64,000 nucleotides of DNA from the NCBI RefSeq assembly GCF_004340685.1, contig NZ_SLUN01000032.1, positions 1 to 64,000 of the forward strand. The letters are read 5' to 3'. Each line of letters begins with the position of its first letter. Position 1 is the stretch's first letter. Under the pieces are notes generated by a model that did no database searches, was not told the DNA's origin, and was given only the letters and a program-made list of their open reading frames with translations. Positions 33,505 through 42,107 of the stretch are shown in pieces. Source of the stretch: Hydrogenispora ethanolica. GTDB taxonomy: Bacteria; Bacillota; UBA4882; UBA8346. Made by a program: the position numbers and the translations under genes.

Positions 33505-34725
33505 ATGCGGGTAATTGTACAAAAGTTCGGTGGAACGTCGGTAGCTACCCCGGAAGGCCGGGAGAACGTTGTCAAGAAAGTGCAAGAGGCTTTGAATCAA
33601 GGCTACGGAGTGGTCGTGGTCGTCTCGGCGATGGGCCGGGCCGGCGAGCCGTACGCAACGGATACTTTAATCGGCTTGGCCAAAGGAATCATGAAGAGTG
33701 TTAAACCGCGGGAACTCGATCTCTTAATGACTTGCGGCGAAAATATTTCTACGGTAGTCATGGTGCAAACCCTGAAGCATCACGGAATTGAGGCTTCAGC
33801 CTTCACTGGCGGCCAAGCCGGGATTTATACCGACCATCACTTCGGGAATGCCCGGATTATGGAGATCAAACCTGATAATCTCCGGCGCTGTCTGGAAGGC
33901 GGCAGGGTAGCGGTGGTCGCCGGCTTCCAGGGAATTACCCCGGACGGCGAGGTAACCACGCTTGGCCGGGGGGGAAGCGATACGACCGGCGCCGCTTTGG
34001 GAGTGGCGTTAAACGCCGAAGTGGTCGAGATTTATACCGACGTCGACGGGGTAATGACCGCCGACCCGCGCTTGGTTCCGCAAGCCAAATCGCTCGCGGT
34101 GATGACCTATAATGAAGTCTGCGAGATGGCTCATCTCGGCGCAAAAGTGGTCCACCCCCGGGCCGTCGAAATTGCGATGGAAGGACGGGTTCCCTTGCGG
34201 ATCCGTTCCACTTTCTCCGATAGTCTGGGGACACTCATCACCGACGGATCGGCCATCGGCAATATTGAGATCCGGGGCGATAAAGTTGTGACCGGCCTGG
34301 CTCATATCGCGGAGATGGCCTTGGTCCGCATCAAATCCGAACAGGATATGAATCAGAACGGAAAGGTCATGGAGGTTTTTCAGGCCATGGCCAACGCCGG
34401 AATCAGCGTGGACATGATTCAAGTTGCCCCATTCGCGATTGGCTTCATCATCAAGGAAGATTTGGCTGAGCGATCGACGCAGGTTTTGGGCAAATTAAAC
34501 CTGGAGGTCTTGGTCCAGAAAGGTTTCGCCAAGGTGGCGATCGTCGGTTCGGGAATGCGCGGCGTACCCGGTGTTATGGCCAAGATGGTCCGGGGACTTC
34601 AAAGAGCCAGGATTGCCATCTATCATTCGACGGATTCCCATATCAACATCGCCTGCTTGGTACGGCAGGATGATATGTGCAACGCCTTGCAGGCTTTGCA
34701 CGAAGAGTTTCAATTAGGGGAGTAA
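33505..34725 (+). CDS. dapG: Aspartate kinase, DapG type
   Basis: A 406-residue aspartokinase, the same length as Bacillus DapG. VQKFGGTSVATPEGR starts the kinase domain; GRGGSDTTGAALGVALNAE and YTDVDGVMTADPRLV follow, and two ACT regulatory domains occupy the last 140 residues (NAGISVDMIQVAP, GVPGVMAKMVRGLQRARIAI). It phosphorylates aspartate at the head of the lysine, threonine and diaminopimelate pathways. Bacillus DapG is feedback-inhibited by diaminopimelate and serves cell wall and spore needs. It precedes dapA by 85 bp. Confidence 0.93.
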   Translation: MRVIVQKFGGTSVATPEGRENVVKKVQEALNQGYGVVVVVSAMGRAGEPYATDTLIGLAKGIMKSVKPRELDLLMTCGENISTVVMVQTLKHHGIEASAFTGGQAGIYTDHHFGNARIMEIKPDNLRRCLEGGRVAVVAGFQGITPDGEVTTLGRGGSDTTGAALGVALNAEVVEIYTDVDGVMTADPRLVPQAKSLAVMTYNEVCEMAHLGAKVVHPRAVEIAMEGRVPLRIRSTFSDSLGTLITDGSAIGNIEIRGDKVVTGLAHIAEMALVRIKSEQDMNQNGKVMEVFQAMANAGISVDMIQVAPFAIGFIIKEDLAERSTQVLGKLNLEVLVQKGFAKVAIVGSGMRGVPGVMAKMVRGLQRARIAIYHSTDSHINIACLVRQDDMCNALQALHEEFQLGE

Positions 34726-34810
34726 GTAAAAAGACCAATCACCGCCGCACGTACAAGGCCGAGGCGGGGCCGACAAGTTTTGAAGTCTTTTGAATCGAGG
34801 GGGACCGACA

Positions 34811-35692
34811 ATGGTAAAACTGGGTAAACTATTGACGGCGATGGTAACGCCGTTCGACCAAGATTTGCAGGTGAATTATGCGGCCGCGCAAGATCTGGCC
34901 ACCCGTTTGCTCGATTCGGGTTCGGATGGCCTGGTGGTCGCAGGTACCACCGGTGAATCACCGACCCTGACCAAACAGGAGAAACTCCAACTTTTCCGGG
35001 CAGTGGTCGAAGCAGTCGGCAGTAAGGGCACGGTTATCGCGGGGACCGGCTCGTATGATACCGCCGAAAGCATTGAGCTGACCAAGGAGGCGGAAAAGAC
35101 CGGCGTTGACGGCGTTTTGCTGGTTGCGCCGTACTACAATAAACCGCCCCAGGAAGGGCTTTATCGCCATTTCAAGGCGATCGCTCAAGCCACTTCCCTC
35201 CCGGCAATCGTTTATAACATACCCAGCCGGACCAATGTCAATGTCAGCGTGGAAACGATGGTTCGCCTAGCGGAGATTCCCAACATTGTCGGCATCAAAG
35301 AGTCCACTGGCAATCTGGCACAGGCGAGTGAACTCTTTGAAAAAACTCCTTCAGACTTTTTAATCTATAGCGGCGATGATTCACTCACCCTGCCGCTCCT
35401 GAGCGTGGGCGGGGTTGGGGTCATCAGCGTCGCCGCTCATTTGGTGGGCAGGAAGATTCAGGCCATGATCAGCGCTTATCTACACGGTGACGTCAGCGTC
35501 GCCGCCCGGATCAATGCTGAACTCGGGCCGCTCAATCGCGCCTTGTTTATCAATACCAATCCGATTATGGTCAAATCCGCCTGCAATCTTTTGGGTTTTA
35601 GGACCGGCGGGCTCCGGCTTCCTCTGGTCGAGGCCTCTCCGAAAGAACTGGAGATCCTGCGGGAAGTACTCCGGGATCTGGGATTGCTGTAA
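34811..35692 (+). CDS. dapA: 4-hydroxy-tetrahydrodipicolinate synthase
   Basis: A 293-residue aldolase-type enzyme joining pyruvate and aspartate semialdehyde. GTTGESPTLT, YNIPSR (Tyr135) and GIKEST with the Schiff-base Lys163 are the catalytic landmarks. GAGGGGGA precedes the ATG at 34811; an earlier in-frame ATG at 34790 lacks a site. Its product feeds both DapB (lysine, peptidoglycan) and DpaAB (dipicolinate), and all these genes lie within 5 kb. Confidence 0.95.
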   Translation: MVKLGKLLTAMVTPFDQDLQVNYAAAQDLATRLLDSGSDGLVVAGTTGESPTLTKQEKLQLFRAVVEAVGSKGTVIAGTGSYDTAESIELTKEAEKTGVDGVLLVAPYYNKPPQEGLYRHFKAIAQATSLPAIVYNIPSRTNVNVSVETMVRLAEIPNIVGIKESTGNLAQASELFEKTPSDFLIYSGDDSLTLPLLSVGGVGVISVAAHLVGRKIQAMISAYLHGDVSVAARINAELGPLNRALFINTNPIMVKSACNLLGFRTGGLRLPLVEASPKELEILREVLRDLGLL

Positions 35693-35771
35693 GGACTTTT
35701 TAAAGAATTCAATGGGGAGTAGGTTCTTTATCAAAAATGCGTAAAGCTTGACAAAAAATAGTACAAGTGCA

Positions 35772-35799
35772 TTGCAAATTTGAAGAGATGAGATATAAT
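35772..35799 (+). promoter_or_regulatory. Promoter aimed into a terminator before the glycan operon
   Basis: TTGCAA (35772-35777), a 16-bp spacer and a perfect TATAAT (35794-35799) predict a start near 35806. A TTGACA at 35748 has no -10 at the normal distance. Confidence 0.6.
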
Positions 35800-35807
35800 T
35801 GAAAGCG

Positions 35808-35832
35808 TGGGGGTCAAATACCCCCATTTTTT
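35808..35832 (+). terminator. Rho-independent terminator at the start of the glycan leader
   Basis: TGGGGGT pairs with ACCCCCA around CAAAT, followed by T6. It lies only about 10 bp after the -10 of the preceding promoter and 120 bp before the first glycan gene. Confidence 0.82.
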
Positions 35833-35952
35833 ACGGCTCAATTCGGATGAAATAAAGCCACGGCCCCGGTGAAATGAACGCTGGAAGGCTATGGTTTGTT
35901 GCTCTTGAGCATATAAATGAATCATCACGCATTATATCATGGGGGGTCCATA

Positions 35953-37293
35953 ATGATCGAAGAAACTGTTGCAACGCTGCAACCCGGAGCCGCCCTAACC
36001 GACAGGATCAACAATAAAAGCGCCGTGCTTGGCGTGGTGGGTCTCGGATATGTCGGTCTTCCGTTGGCGGTGGAGAAGGCTAAAGCCGGATACCGGGTGA
36101 TCGGTTTTGATGTTCAGGCCCGGCGGGTGGATATGGTCAATCAGGGCCAGAATTATATCGGGGATGTGGTCGATCAGGAACTCAAAGACCTGGTGGCCTC
36201 GGGTCAATTAATCGCCACCACCGACTATTCCCAGATTGCCAGGGTCGACGCGGTGGCGATCTGCGTTCCGACTCCCTTGGACAAGTATCAACAACCGGAT
36301 ATCTCTTATGTGGTCAATTCCAGCAAACAGATAGCTGAGTTTTTACACTCCGAAATGCTCGTGGTGCTGGAGAGTACTACGTATCCGGGTACTACGGAAG
36401 AGGTAGTTATGCCGATTTTGGAAGCCACCGGTTTGCGCTGTGGCAGTGATTTCTTCTTGGCCTTCTCACCGGAACGGGTCGACCCGGGTAATAAATATTA
36501 TCATACCAAAAACACTCCGAAGGTCGTCGGCGGAGTCACGAAGCGCTGCACTGAAATTGCGGCCACCCTTTATGCCCACGTGCTTCAGGGCGAGATTCAT
36601 CAAGTCTCCAGCCCCAAGGTGGCGGAGATGGAAAAGATTTTGGAAAATACCTTTCGTAATATTAATATCGCCTTGGCCAATGAGATGGCGATTCTCTGCA
36701 ATAAGATGGAAATCGACGTCTGGGAGGTCATTGAGGCTGCTAAGACCAAGCCCTACGGTTTTATGCCATTTTATCCGGGACCGGGTCTCGGCGGACATTG
36801 CATTCCCATCGATCCTTTCTACTTAACCTGGAAAGCGCGGGAGTACGATTACCATACCCGGCTGATCGAAATTGCCGGCGAGATCAATAATAGCATGCCG
36901 GAGTATGTGGTCGAGAAGGCCGCATCGTTTCTCAACCGGTTTGGCAAACCTTTGAAAGGCGCCAAGATCCTCATGCTTGGCCTGGCTTACAAGAAAGACA
37001 TCGATGATCCCCGTGAATCACCAGCTGTCAAGATTTATCATCTCTTGCGGGAACGGTTGGCCGAAGTCTCGGTCAACGATCCTTTTATTCCTTCCTACAA
37101 ATTCGGGAATACTCATATTACGACGGTGGAATTAAACGCGGAACGTCTGCAAACCGCCGATTTGGTGTTAATTACCACCGATCATTCGCTATACGATTAT
37201 TCATGGATTTGCGAACAGGCCCAATTGGTCTTTGATACCCGGAATGCCACCCGTCAGGTTGCGGCTCCCCGGGCGGAGATCATTCATATCTGA
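35953..37293 (+). CDS. wbpA: UDP-N-acetyl-hexosamine 6-dehydrogenase, WbpA type
   Basis: A 446-residue NAD-dependent nucleotide-sugar dehydrogenase. VVGLGYVGLPLAVEKAKAGY is the N-terminal Rossmann motif, STTYPGTTEEVV and FSPERVDPGN follow, and GPGLGGHCIPID places catalytic Cys283. The set of neighbouring wbp-type genes points to oxidation of UDP-GlcNAc to UDP-GlcNAcA, the first step toward 2,3-diacetamido uronic acids. GGGGGG precedes the ATG at 35953 by 7 nt. WecC-type (UDP-ManNAc) specificity cannot be excluded. Confidence 0.88.
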   Translation: MIEETVATLQPGAALTDRINNKSAVLGVVGLGYVGLPLAVEKAKAGYRVIGFDVQARRVDMVNQGQNYIGDVVDQELKDLVASGQLIATTDYSQIARVDAVAICVPTPLDKYQQPDISYVVNSSKQIAEFLHSEMLVVLESTTYPGTTEEVVMPILEATGLRCGSDFFLAFSPERVDPGNKYYHTKNTPKVVGGVTKRCTEIAATLYAHVLQGEIHQVSSPKVAEMEKILENTFRNINIALANEMAILCNKMEIDVWEVIEAAKTKPYGFMPFYPGPGLGGHCIPIDPFYLTWKAREYDYHTRLIEIAGEINNSMPEYVVEKAASFLNRFGKPLKGAKILMLGLAYKKDIDDPRESPAVKIYHLLRERLAEVSVNDPFIPSYKFGNTHITTVELNAERLQTADLVLITTDHSLYDYSWICEQAQLVFDTRNATRQVAAPRAEIIHI

Positions 37294-37443
37294 GACTTTT
37301 ATGAACGGTGTCGCCGTTTAATTCTGAACCTGGGTTTCATTTGATAAAAATTCGAGAGCTGGGTTAATAAAGAAGTTTCGCGGCTATTCGATTTCACTAG
37401 CATCTCGAATAGAGGCAATCCATGCGAAGGAGACGGACGGAAA

Positions 37444-38553
37444 GTGGCTACATTTCGATTTGGGCTGATTGGTTGCGGCAGGATCGCTCCAAACCACGCC
37501 CGCAGTATCGTCGAACTTGAAAATGCCGAATTAAAAGCAGTCTGTGATGTAATCCCATCCAAGGCGGAACAGTTCCAACGGAATTTTGGCGGCGAGGCAT
37601 ACACTGATTACCGGAAGGTATTGGAGCGGCCGGATATCGACATTGTTTCAATTGCCACGCCAAGCGGCTTGCACGCCGCGATCGGCATAGCTGCCGCCGA
37701 AGCCGGCAAACACGTAATCGTCGAGAAACCGATGGCGCTCTCTTTGCATGACGCGGATCGGCTGATCGCGGCGTGCCGGCAAAATCATGTTTATCTCGGG
37801 GTCTGCCACCAGAACCGTTACAATCAGGTCGTGCGGAAATTGCGGGATGCATTGGAAGCGGGTCGTTTTGGAAAACTGGCGCACGGCACGGCGGCCATCC
37901 GCTGGTTCCGTTCGCCGGACTATTTTAAGCAGGATTCCTGGCACGGGACTTGGGAGCAAGACGGCGGAGTCCTGATGAATCAGTCGATTCACAATATCGA
38001 TTTGCTCTTATGGATGCTAGGCCAACCTGCTAGCGTTTATGGCAAAATCGCCACCCAGATCCAGCCCATTGAAGTGGAAGATCTGGGCTTGGGATTGATT
38101 CAGTTCCAAAATGGTGCCTACGGGATGATCGAGGCTTCTTCCACAATTTATCCGAAGAACCTTGAAGAGACCTTGAGTATTTTCGGTGAGCGAGGCACAG
38201 TGGTACTCGGCGGTACTTCCATTAATCAGATCGAGGTCTGGCGGTTTGCCGATGGTCAGGATGACGAGGCGGAAGTGCTGCGGAGCACCGGCGAGACCCC
38301 TCCGAATATCTATGGATTCGGTCACCGCACTCTTTACCAACGTTATATGAATTCTATCAGTTCCGGTACTGCTTTTGATATACCGGGAGAAGAAGGCCGC
38401 AAGGCCTTGGAAATGATTTTAGCGATTTATCATTCAGCTTTAGCGAAAGGTCCCGTCAGTTTTCCATTGCTTGAGAAGGCTCATCCCTTGACGGAATTAA
38501 TGAAAACATACGTCCCGGCTTCCGAAAACAATCCGGAGGAGGTAGCAGGATGA
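37444..38553 (+). CDS. wbpB: Gfo/Idh/MocA oxidoreductase, WbpB type
   Basis: A 369-residue NAD-dependent oxidoreductase. FGLIGCGRIAPNHARSI starts the Rossmann fold, VIVEKPMALSL carries the conserved EKP motif, and GVLMNQSIHNIDLLLWMLG is typical of the C-terminal domain. In the Wbp pathway this enzyme oxidises C3 of UDP-GlcNAcA and recycles NADH with 2-oxoglutarate. It starts at a GTG 150 bp after wbpA; the gap contains a dyad (CTATTCGA at 37384, TCGAATAG at 37405). It overlaps the acetyltransferase gene by 4 bp. Confidence 0.87.
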   Translation: MATFRFGLIGCGRIAPNHARSIVELENAELKAVCDVIPSKAEQFQRNFGGEAYTDYRKVLERPDIDIVSIATPSGLHAAIGIAAAEAGKHVIVEKPMALSLHDADRLIAACRQNHVYLGVCHQNRYNQVVRKLRDALEAGRFGKLAHGTAAIRWFRSPDYFKQDSWHGTWEQDGGVLMNQSIHNIDLLLWMLGQPASVYGKIATQIQPIEVEDLGLGLIQFQNGAYGMIEASSTIYPKNLEETLSIFGERGTVVLGGTSINQIEVWRFADGQDDEAEVLRSTGETPPNIYGFGHRTLYQRYMNSISSGTAFDIPGEEGRKALEMILAIYHSALAKGPVSFPLLEKAHPLTELMKTYVPASENNPEEVAG

Positions 38554-39284
38554 ACCCGGTCATTGCTCCCAGCGCCAAAGTGGGCTCGGGAGTCCAAATC
38601 GGTTATTTCTCTGTCATTGAGGCCGATGCCCAGATTGCCGAGGGTGTCACCATCGGGCACCATGTCGTTATTCATGCCGGAACCATCATCGGTGCGAATG
38701 CGGTCATCGCAGACCATGCCGTTCTGGGGAAGAGACCACAATTAGCTCGTACCAGCACCGCTACGTTGGGAGAACTACCGCCGCTCGTTATCGGGCAAAA
38801 TTGCCAGATCGGCACGGCGGCGGTCCTGTATACCGGCACCAGTGTGGGAGAAGAGTGCCTCATCGCGGATCTGGCGTCAGTCCGAGAGAATTGCCGGATT
38901 GGCAATTCGGTATTGATCGGCCGGGGGGTTGCGGTTGAGAATAACACTTCGATTGGCGATTTCACCAAGATTCAAACCAATGCCTACATTACCGCGGGTA
39001 TGGAGCTAGAGGATCATGTCTTTATCGCCCCGATGGTTACCACGACCAATGATAATTTCATGGGACGTACTGAACGGCGGTTTGCTTTAAAAAAAGGCGC
39101 CCATATCCGACGGGGAGCGCGGATCGGCGGCAATGCCGTTTTATTGCCGGGAATCACTATCGGTGAAGAAAGCTTCGTGGCTGCAGGGGCGGTAGTTACG
39201 CGGAATACTCCGCCGCGGCAAGTCGTGATGGGAATTCCCGCCAAAGTAGTGCATCCGGTACCTGATGAGGAGTTACTGCCTTAG
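38550..39284 (+). CDS. wbpD: Left-handed beta-helix acyltransferase, probable WbpD-type N-acetyltransferase
   Basis: A 244-residue protein built almost entirely of hexapeptide repeats (for example SAKVGSGVQIG, IGENCRIGN-like turns and IGGNAVLLPGITIGEESFVA). The ATG overlaps the wbpB stop as ATGA. In the Wbp route WbpD acetylates the C3 amino group formed by WbpE. The protein is longer than Pseudomonas WbpD, with an extra N-terminal block of repeats, so another sugar acyltransferase (QdtC/FdtC-like) is possible. Position beside WbpB supports the WbpD reading. Confidence 0.72.
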   Translation: MNPVIAPSAKVGSGVQIGYFSVIEADAQIAEGVTIGHHVVIHAGTIIGANAVIADHAVLGKRPQLARTSTATLGELPPLVIGQNCQIGTAAVLYTGTSVGEECLIADLASVRENCRIGNSVLIGRGVAVENNTSIGDFTKIQTNAYITAGMELEDHVFIAPMVTTTNDNFMGRTERRFALKKGAHIRRGARIGGNAVLLPGITIGEESFVAAGAVVTRNTPPRQVVMGIPAKVVHPVPDEELLP

Positions 39285-39893
39285 ATGCGCGCCAAACTGA
39301 TTCGTTGGCTTTTATCTGTGCTCGATCAATTGCTTTATGATTGGTGGGCTTTTCGACTAAAACTAGGCTACCAATGTTGGGGAATGGATGACAGGGTCAG
39401 GCGTTTGTTGAAAGTTCCTGCCCGGTATTACGCAAAGGCTCTTCGGAGCTTAGGTGCCCGAGTCGGCCCCAGAGTAACATTCCGCTCAGGATTGTTTTTT
39501 GATAATATTGCTCAAGGAATGACCGGTTTGAGCATTGGCGAACGGGCTTATGTGGGACCAGGCGTTTTTTTTGATCTGGCGGAGCCCATTACCATCGAGA
39601 CGGAAGTCGTTCTGGCGCCGCAGGTTCGTTTGCTTACCCACGGCGGCGTGGGTGACCGTTTGCTTGAGGCTTACCTTCCCCGGCGCTCCGGAGCCCTTAC
39701 GCTAAAAAAGGGTTGTTGGATCGGCACCGGGGCGATTCTTCTGTCCGGGATAACGGTAGGGGAAGGCGCGGTGGTTGGCGCCGGCGCGGTAGTAACCGCC
39801 GATGTTCCGGCGTATACAGTAGTCGCGGGGGTTCCGGCCAGGATGGTGCGAAAACTGCGGGAAGGTGAGGAAGCGGATGGGAATTGCAACTGA
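39285..39893 (+). CDS. Sugar O-acetyltransferase, WbbJ/maltose acetyltransferase type
   Basis: A 202-residue left-handed beta-helix acyltransferase. VGPGVFFDLAEPITIETEVVL, LTHGG and the C-terminal WIGTGAILLSGITVGEGAVV followed by AGVPARMV are standard for this family. It probably O-acetylates a sugar of the repeat unit, or an intermediate. It begins directly after the previous stop and overlaps the flippase gene by 17 bp. Acceptor unknown. Confidence 0.82.
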   Translation: MRAKLIRWLLSVLDQLLYDWWAFRLKLGYQCWGMDDRVRRLLKVPARYYAKALRSLGARVGPRVTFRSGLFFDNIAQGMTGLSIGERAYVGPGVFFDLAEPITIETEVVLAPQVRLLTHGGVGDRLLEAYLPRRSGALTLKKGCWIGTGAILLSGITVGEGAVVGAGAVVTADVPAYTVVAGVPARMVRKLREGEEADGNCN

Positions 39894-41193
39894 TAGTGTC
39901 CGAACCTATCTGTTTCGCATCGCGACGTTAACCATTGGTTTTATAATGGGAGTCTTAACTGCACGTTTTTTGGGTCCGGCGGGGAAGGGCGATTTTTCGT
40001 TGATTTTATTGGTCAGCAGTTTATATACGAATGTCTTCGGCAATTTGAGCGGGGCGATTACTTATCAAATTTCCCGTTTACATCGTCCACCCCAATTAGT
40101 ATTCACAACGGCGAATGTCTATAGCTGGGTGGTCGGAGTGCTGACTATCCTTGGATTCTGGTGTTTCACCAGTTTATTCCCGGAAAGTCATCTCAACCTT
40201 TATTGGTTTGTCGCATTGAATGCTCCCTTTGTTTTAGCGCTGACCAATCTGAGCGGAACGTACCTGGGCTTGAACCGGGTCGTCGTCGTGAACTGGTTAG
40301 GCTTAACCTCCGGAGCAATCTTATTCGTATTCATGACCTTAGGGTTCTTCGGACTGAAAATGGGCCTTCGAGGAACAGCTATCTGCTGGGTGACGGCGCA
40401 GATTCTGACAGTTGCCGGAGGGTTATGGGTATCGCGTCGAATTTGGTGGCCATTCGAGCGCCGTAATGTCCAACCCGGTTTACTTCGGGAAATGCTCAGT
40501 TTTGGCTGGCAATTAGGTTTGATAAATTTGGTTACCTTCCTGAATTACCGAGTAGACATGTTTTTGGTCGCTAAATTTCTGGGTTCGCGACAATTGGGAT
40601 TTTATTCCATTGCAGTTTCCGGAGCGGAAATGCTCTGGTTCACTTCCAGCGCAATCGGTACAGCAATTTACGCCAGGGTCGGCATGGTTGAGCATGAAGC
40701 GGCTAGCCGCTTGACGGCCCGGGCAGCCCGGCATACTTTGGTGATTAACATGGTGCTGGGTTTTTTGATGTGGCTGGGTTTTGAGTTTTTATTACCGTTT
40801 GTTTACGGAGAGATATACCGGCCGTCTCTGGTGCCATTTCGGATCTTGCTGCCTGGTGTTTTGGCCTATGGCTTGGCGGGTATCTTTTCAACCTTTTTTG
40901 CGAATCAGTTAGGCAAGCCGAAATTTTCATTGCTCATCTCCTCGATTTCAATGAGCGTTAATATCATCGTCAGTTTATTGCTGATTCCCCGCCTTGGGAT
41001 GTCCGGGGGAGCTTGGGCGACTACATTATCGTATATCATTTCGATCATGGTCTTACTGGGTATCTTTTGCCGTCAAACTAAGCTTCCGCTACGTGAACTG
41101 CTAATGATCACCCAAAAGGATCTCGATGATTATCGGTTACTGGTCAAAAATATAATTGCTTATTTGAAGCGAAAGTTTTATTTGGAGGGATAA
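39877..41193 (+). CDS. wzx: Polysaccharide repeat-unit flippase (Wzx-like)
   Basis: A 438-residue membrane protein with about twelve or more hydrophobic segments and the polysaccharide synthase pattern TARFLGPAGKGDFSLILL near the N-terminus. It belongs to the MOP exporter superfamily and would move undecaprenyl-linked repeat units across the membrane. The ATG at 39877 follows GGTGAGGA; a GTG at 39865 is an in-frame alternative. It overlaps neighbours on both sides, showing tight translational coupling in the glycan operon. Confidence 0.88.
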   Translation: MGIATDSVRTYLFRIATLTIGFIMGVLTARFLGPAGKGDFSLILLVSSLYTNVFGNLSGAITYQISRLHRPPQLVFTTANVYSWVVGVLTILGFWCFTSLFPESHLNLYWFVALNAPFVLALTNLSGTYLGLNRVVVVNWLGLTSGAILFVFMTLGFFGLKMGLRGTAICWVTAQILTVAGGLWVSRRIWWPFERRNVQPGLLREMLSFGWQLGLINLVTFLNYRVDMFLVAKFLGSRQLGFYSIAVSGAEMLWFTSSAIGTAIYARVGMVEHEAASRLTARAARHTLVINMVLGFLMWLGFEFLLPFVYGEIYRPSLVPFRILLPGVLAYGLAGIFSTFFANQLGKPKFSLLISSISMSVNIIVSLLLIPRLGMSGGAWATTLSYIISIMVLLGIFCRQTKLPLRELLMITQKDLDDYRLLVKNIIAYLKRKFYLEG

Positions 41194-42107
41194 TGGCTAA
41201 GAAACGTCCGATTCGGATTCTCTTGATGGGTTATCCCTATTTTGTTCACCGCTTGCAAGAGTTGGGCTGGAGCGCAGAATACCAGTTGATTCCGTTGCCG
41301 CGTACCCGCATCGGACGTTACTTGGCATTGCTCCGTGCAGATTTGATTTACCTCATTGGCGGCGATCTGCGTCACAACCGTTTTTTTAATTTGGCTTTTT
41401 TGCTAGGAAAGCGGTTAGTTGTCCATTGGGTTGGCTCGGACATCCTGGCAATGAAGGAATGGCACGAGCAGAAACGGCGTTTTGCTTCATGGATGGTAAA
41501 GAAAGCGGAGCACTGGGCGGAGGTGGACTGGACCGCTGCCGAATTATTGGATTTGGGAATCCAGGCCCGGATTGTACCGTTGACTCCAGCCGCATTTCCC
41601 GAAAAAACTTATGAAATCCCTTCCAAGTTCGTGGTGCTTACTTATCTCCCTCCGGGAAAGGAAGAGTTTTACGGAGAGAAAGAACTTATCCAACTCGCTC
41701 GGAAGTTTCCAGAGATCGTTTTTTTGGCTGCCGCCGCTTCTTCAGCCGATCCCAAACCGGAATGGCCATCCAACCTTATTCCCATTGGATGGGTTAATAA
41801 TATGTCCGAATTGTATCGGGAAGTCATTGCGCTGGTTCGCCTCACTCAGCATGACGGACTCTCGTTCATGGTATTAGAAGCCTTGGCGCAAGCGCGATAT
41901 GTGATTTGGAGCTACCCGTTGACCGGGGCAGCTCAAGCTCGCAACTGTGTAGAAGCTGCTCCGGTTTTAGCGGATTTATACAGGGCATTTTGCCACCAAA
42001 AGCTCACCCTCAACAGTGAAGGTCGGAATATGGTAATTGGAAATTACACTCCTCAAGCTGTGTTAGGACAAATCGCACAAGGGATCGCTGAGATCCTGGC
42101 ACGGTGA
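41193..42107 (+). CDS. Glycosyltransferase-like protein
   Basis: A 304-residue cytoplasmic protein with GT-B-like features: a short N-terminal domain (IRILLMGYPYFVHRL, VVHWVGSDILAM) and a C-terminal part containing RLTQHDGLSFMVLEALAQAR, which resembles the donor-binding region of GT4 enzymes. It is shorter than most GT4 members. Start and the previous stop share TAATG. It likely adds one sugar of the repeat unit; donor and acceptor are unknown. Confidence 0.72.
   Translation: MAKKRPIRILLMGYPYFVHRLQELGWSAEYQLIPLPRTRIGRYLALLRADLIYLIGGDLRHNRFFNLAFLLGKRLVVHWVGSDILAMKEWHEQKRRFASWMVKKAEHWAEVDWTAAELLDLGIQARIVPLTPAAFPEKTYEIPSKFVVLTYLPPGKEEFYGEKELIQLARKFPEIVFLAAAASSADPKPEWPSNLIPIGWVNNMSELYREVIALVRLTQHDGLSFMVLEALAQARYVIWSYPLTGAAQARNCVEAAPVLADLYRAFCHQKLTLNSEGRNMVIGNYTPQAVLGQIAQGIAEILAR

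Noticed and set aside
37384-37412. Terminator between wbpA and wbpB
   Set aside because: CTATTCGA/TCGAATAG forms a weak 8-bp stem with a 13-nt loop and no T run.
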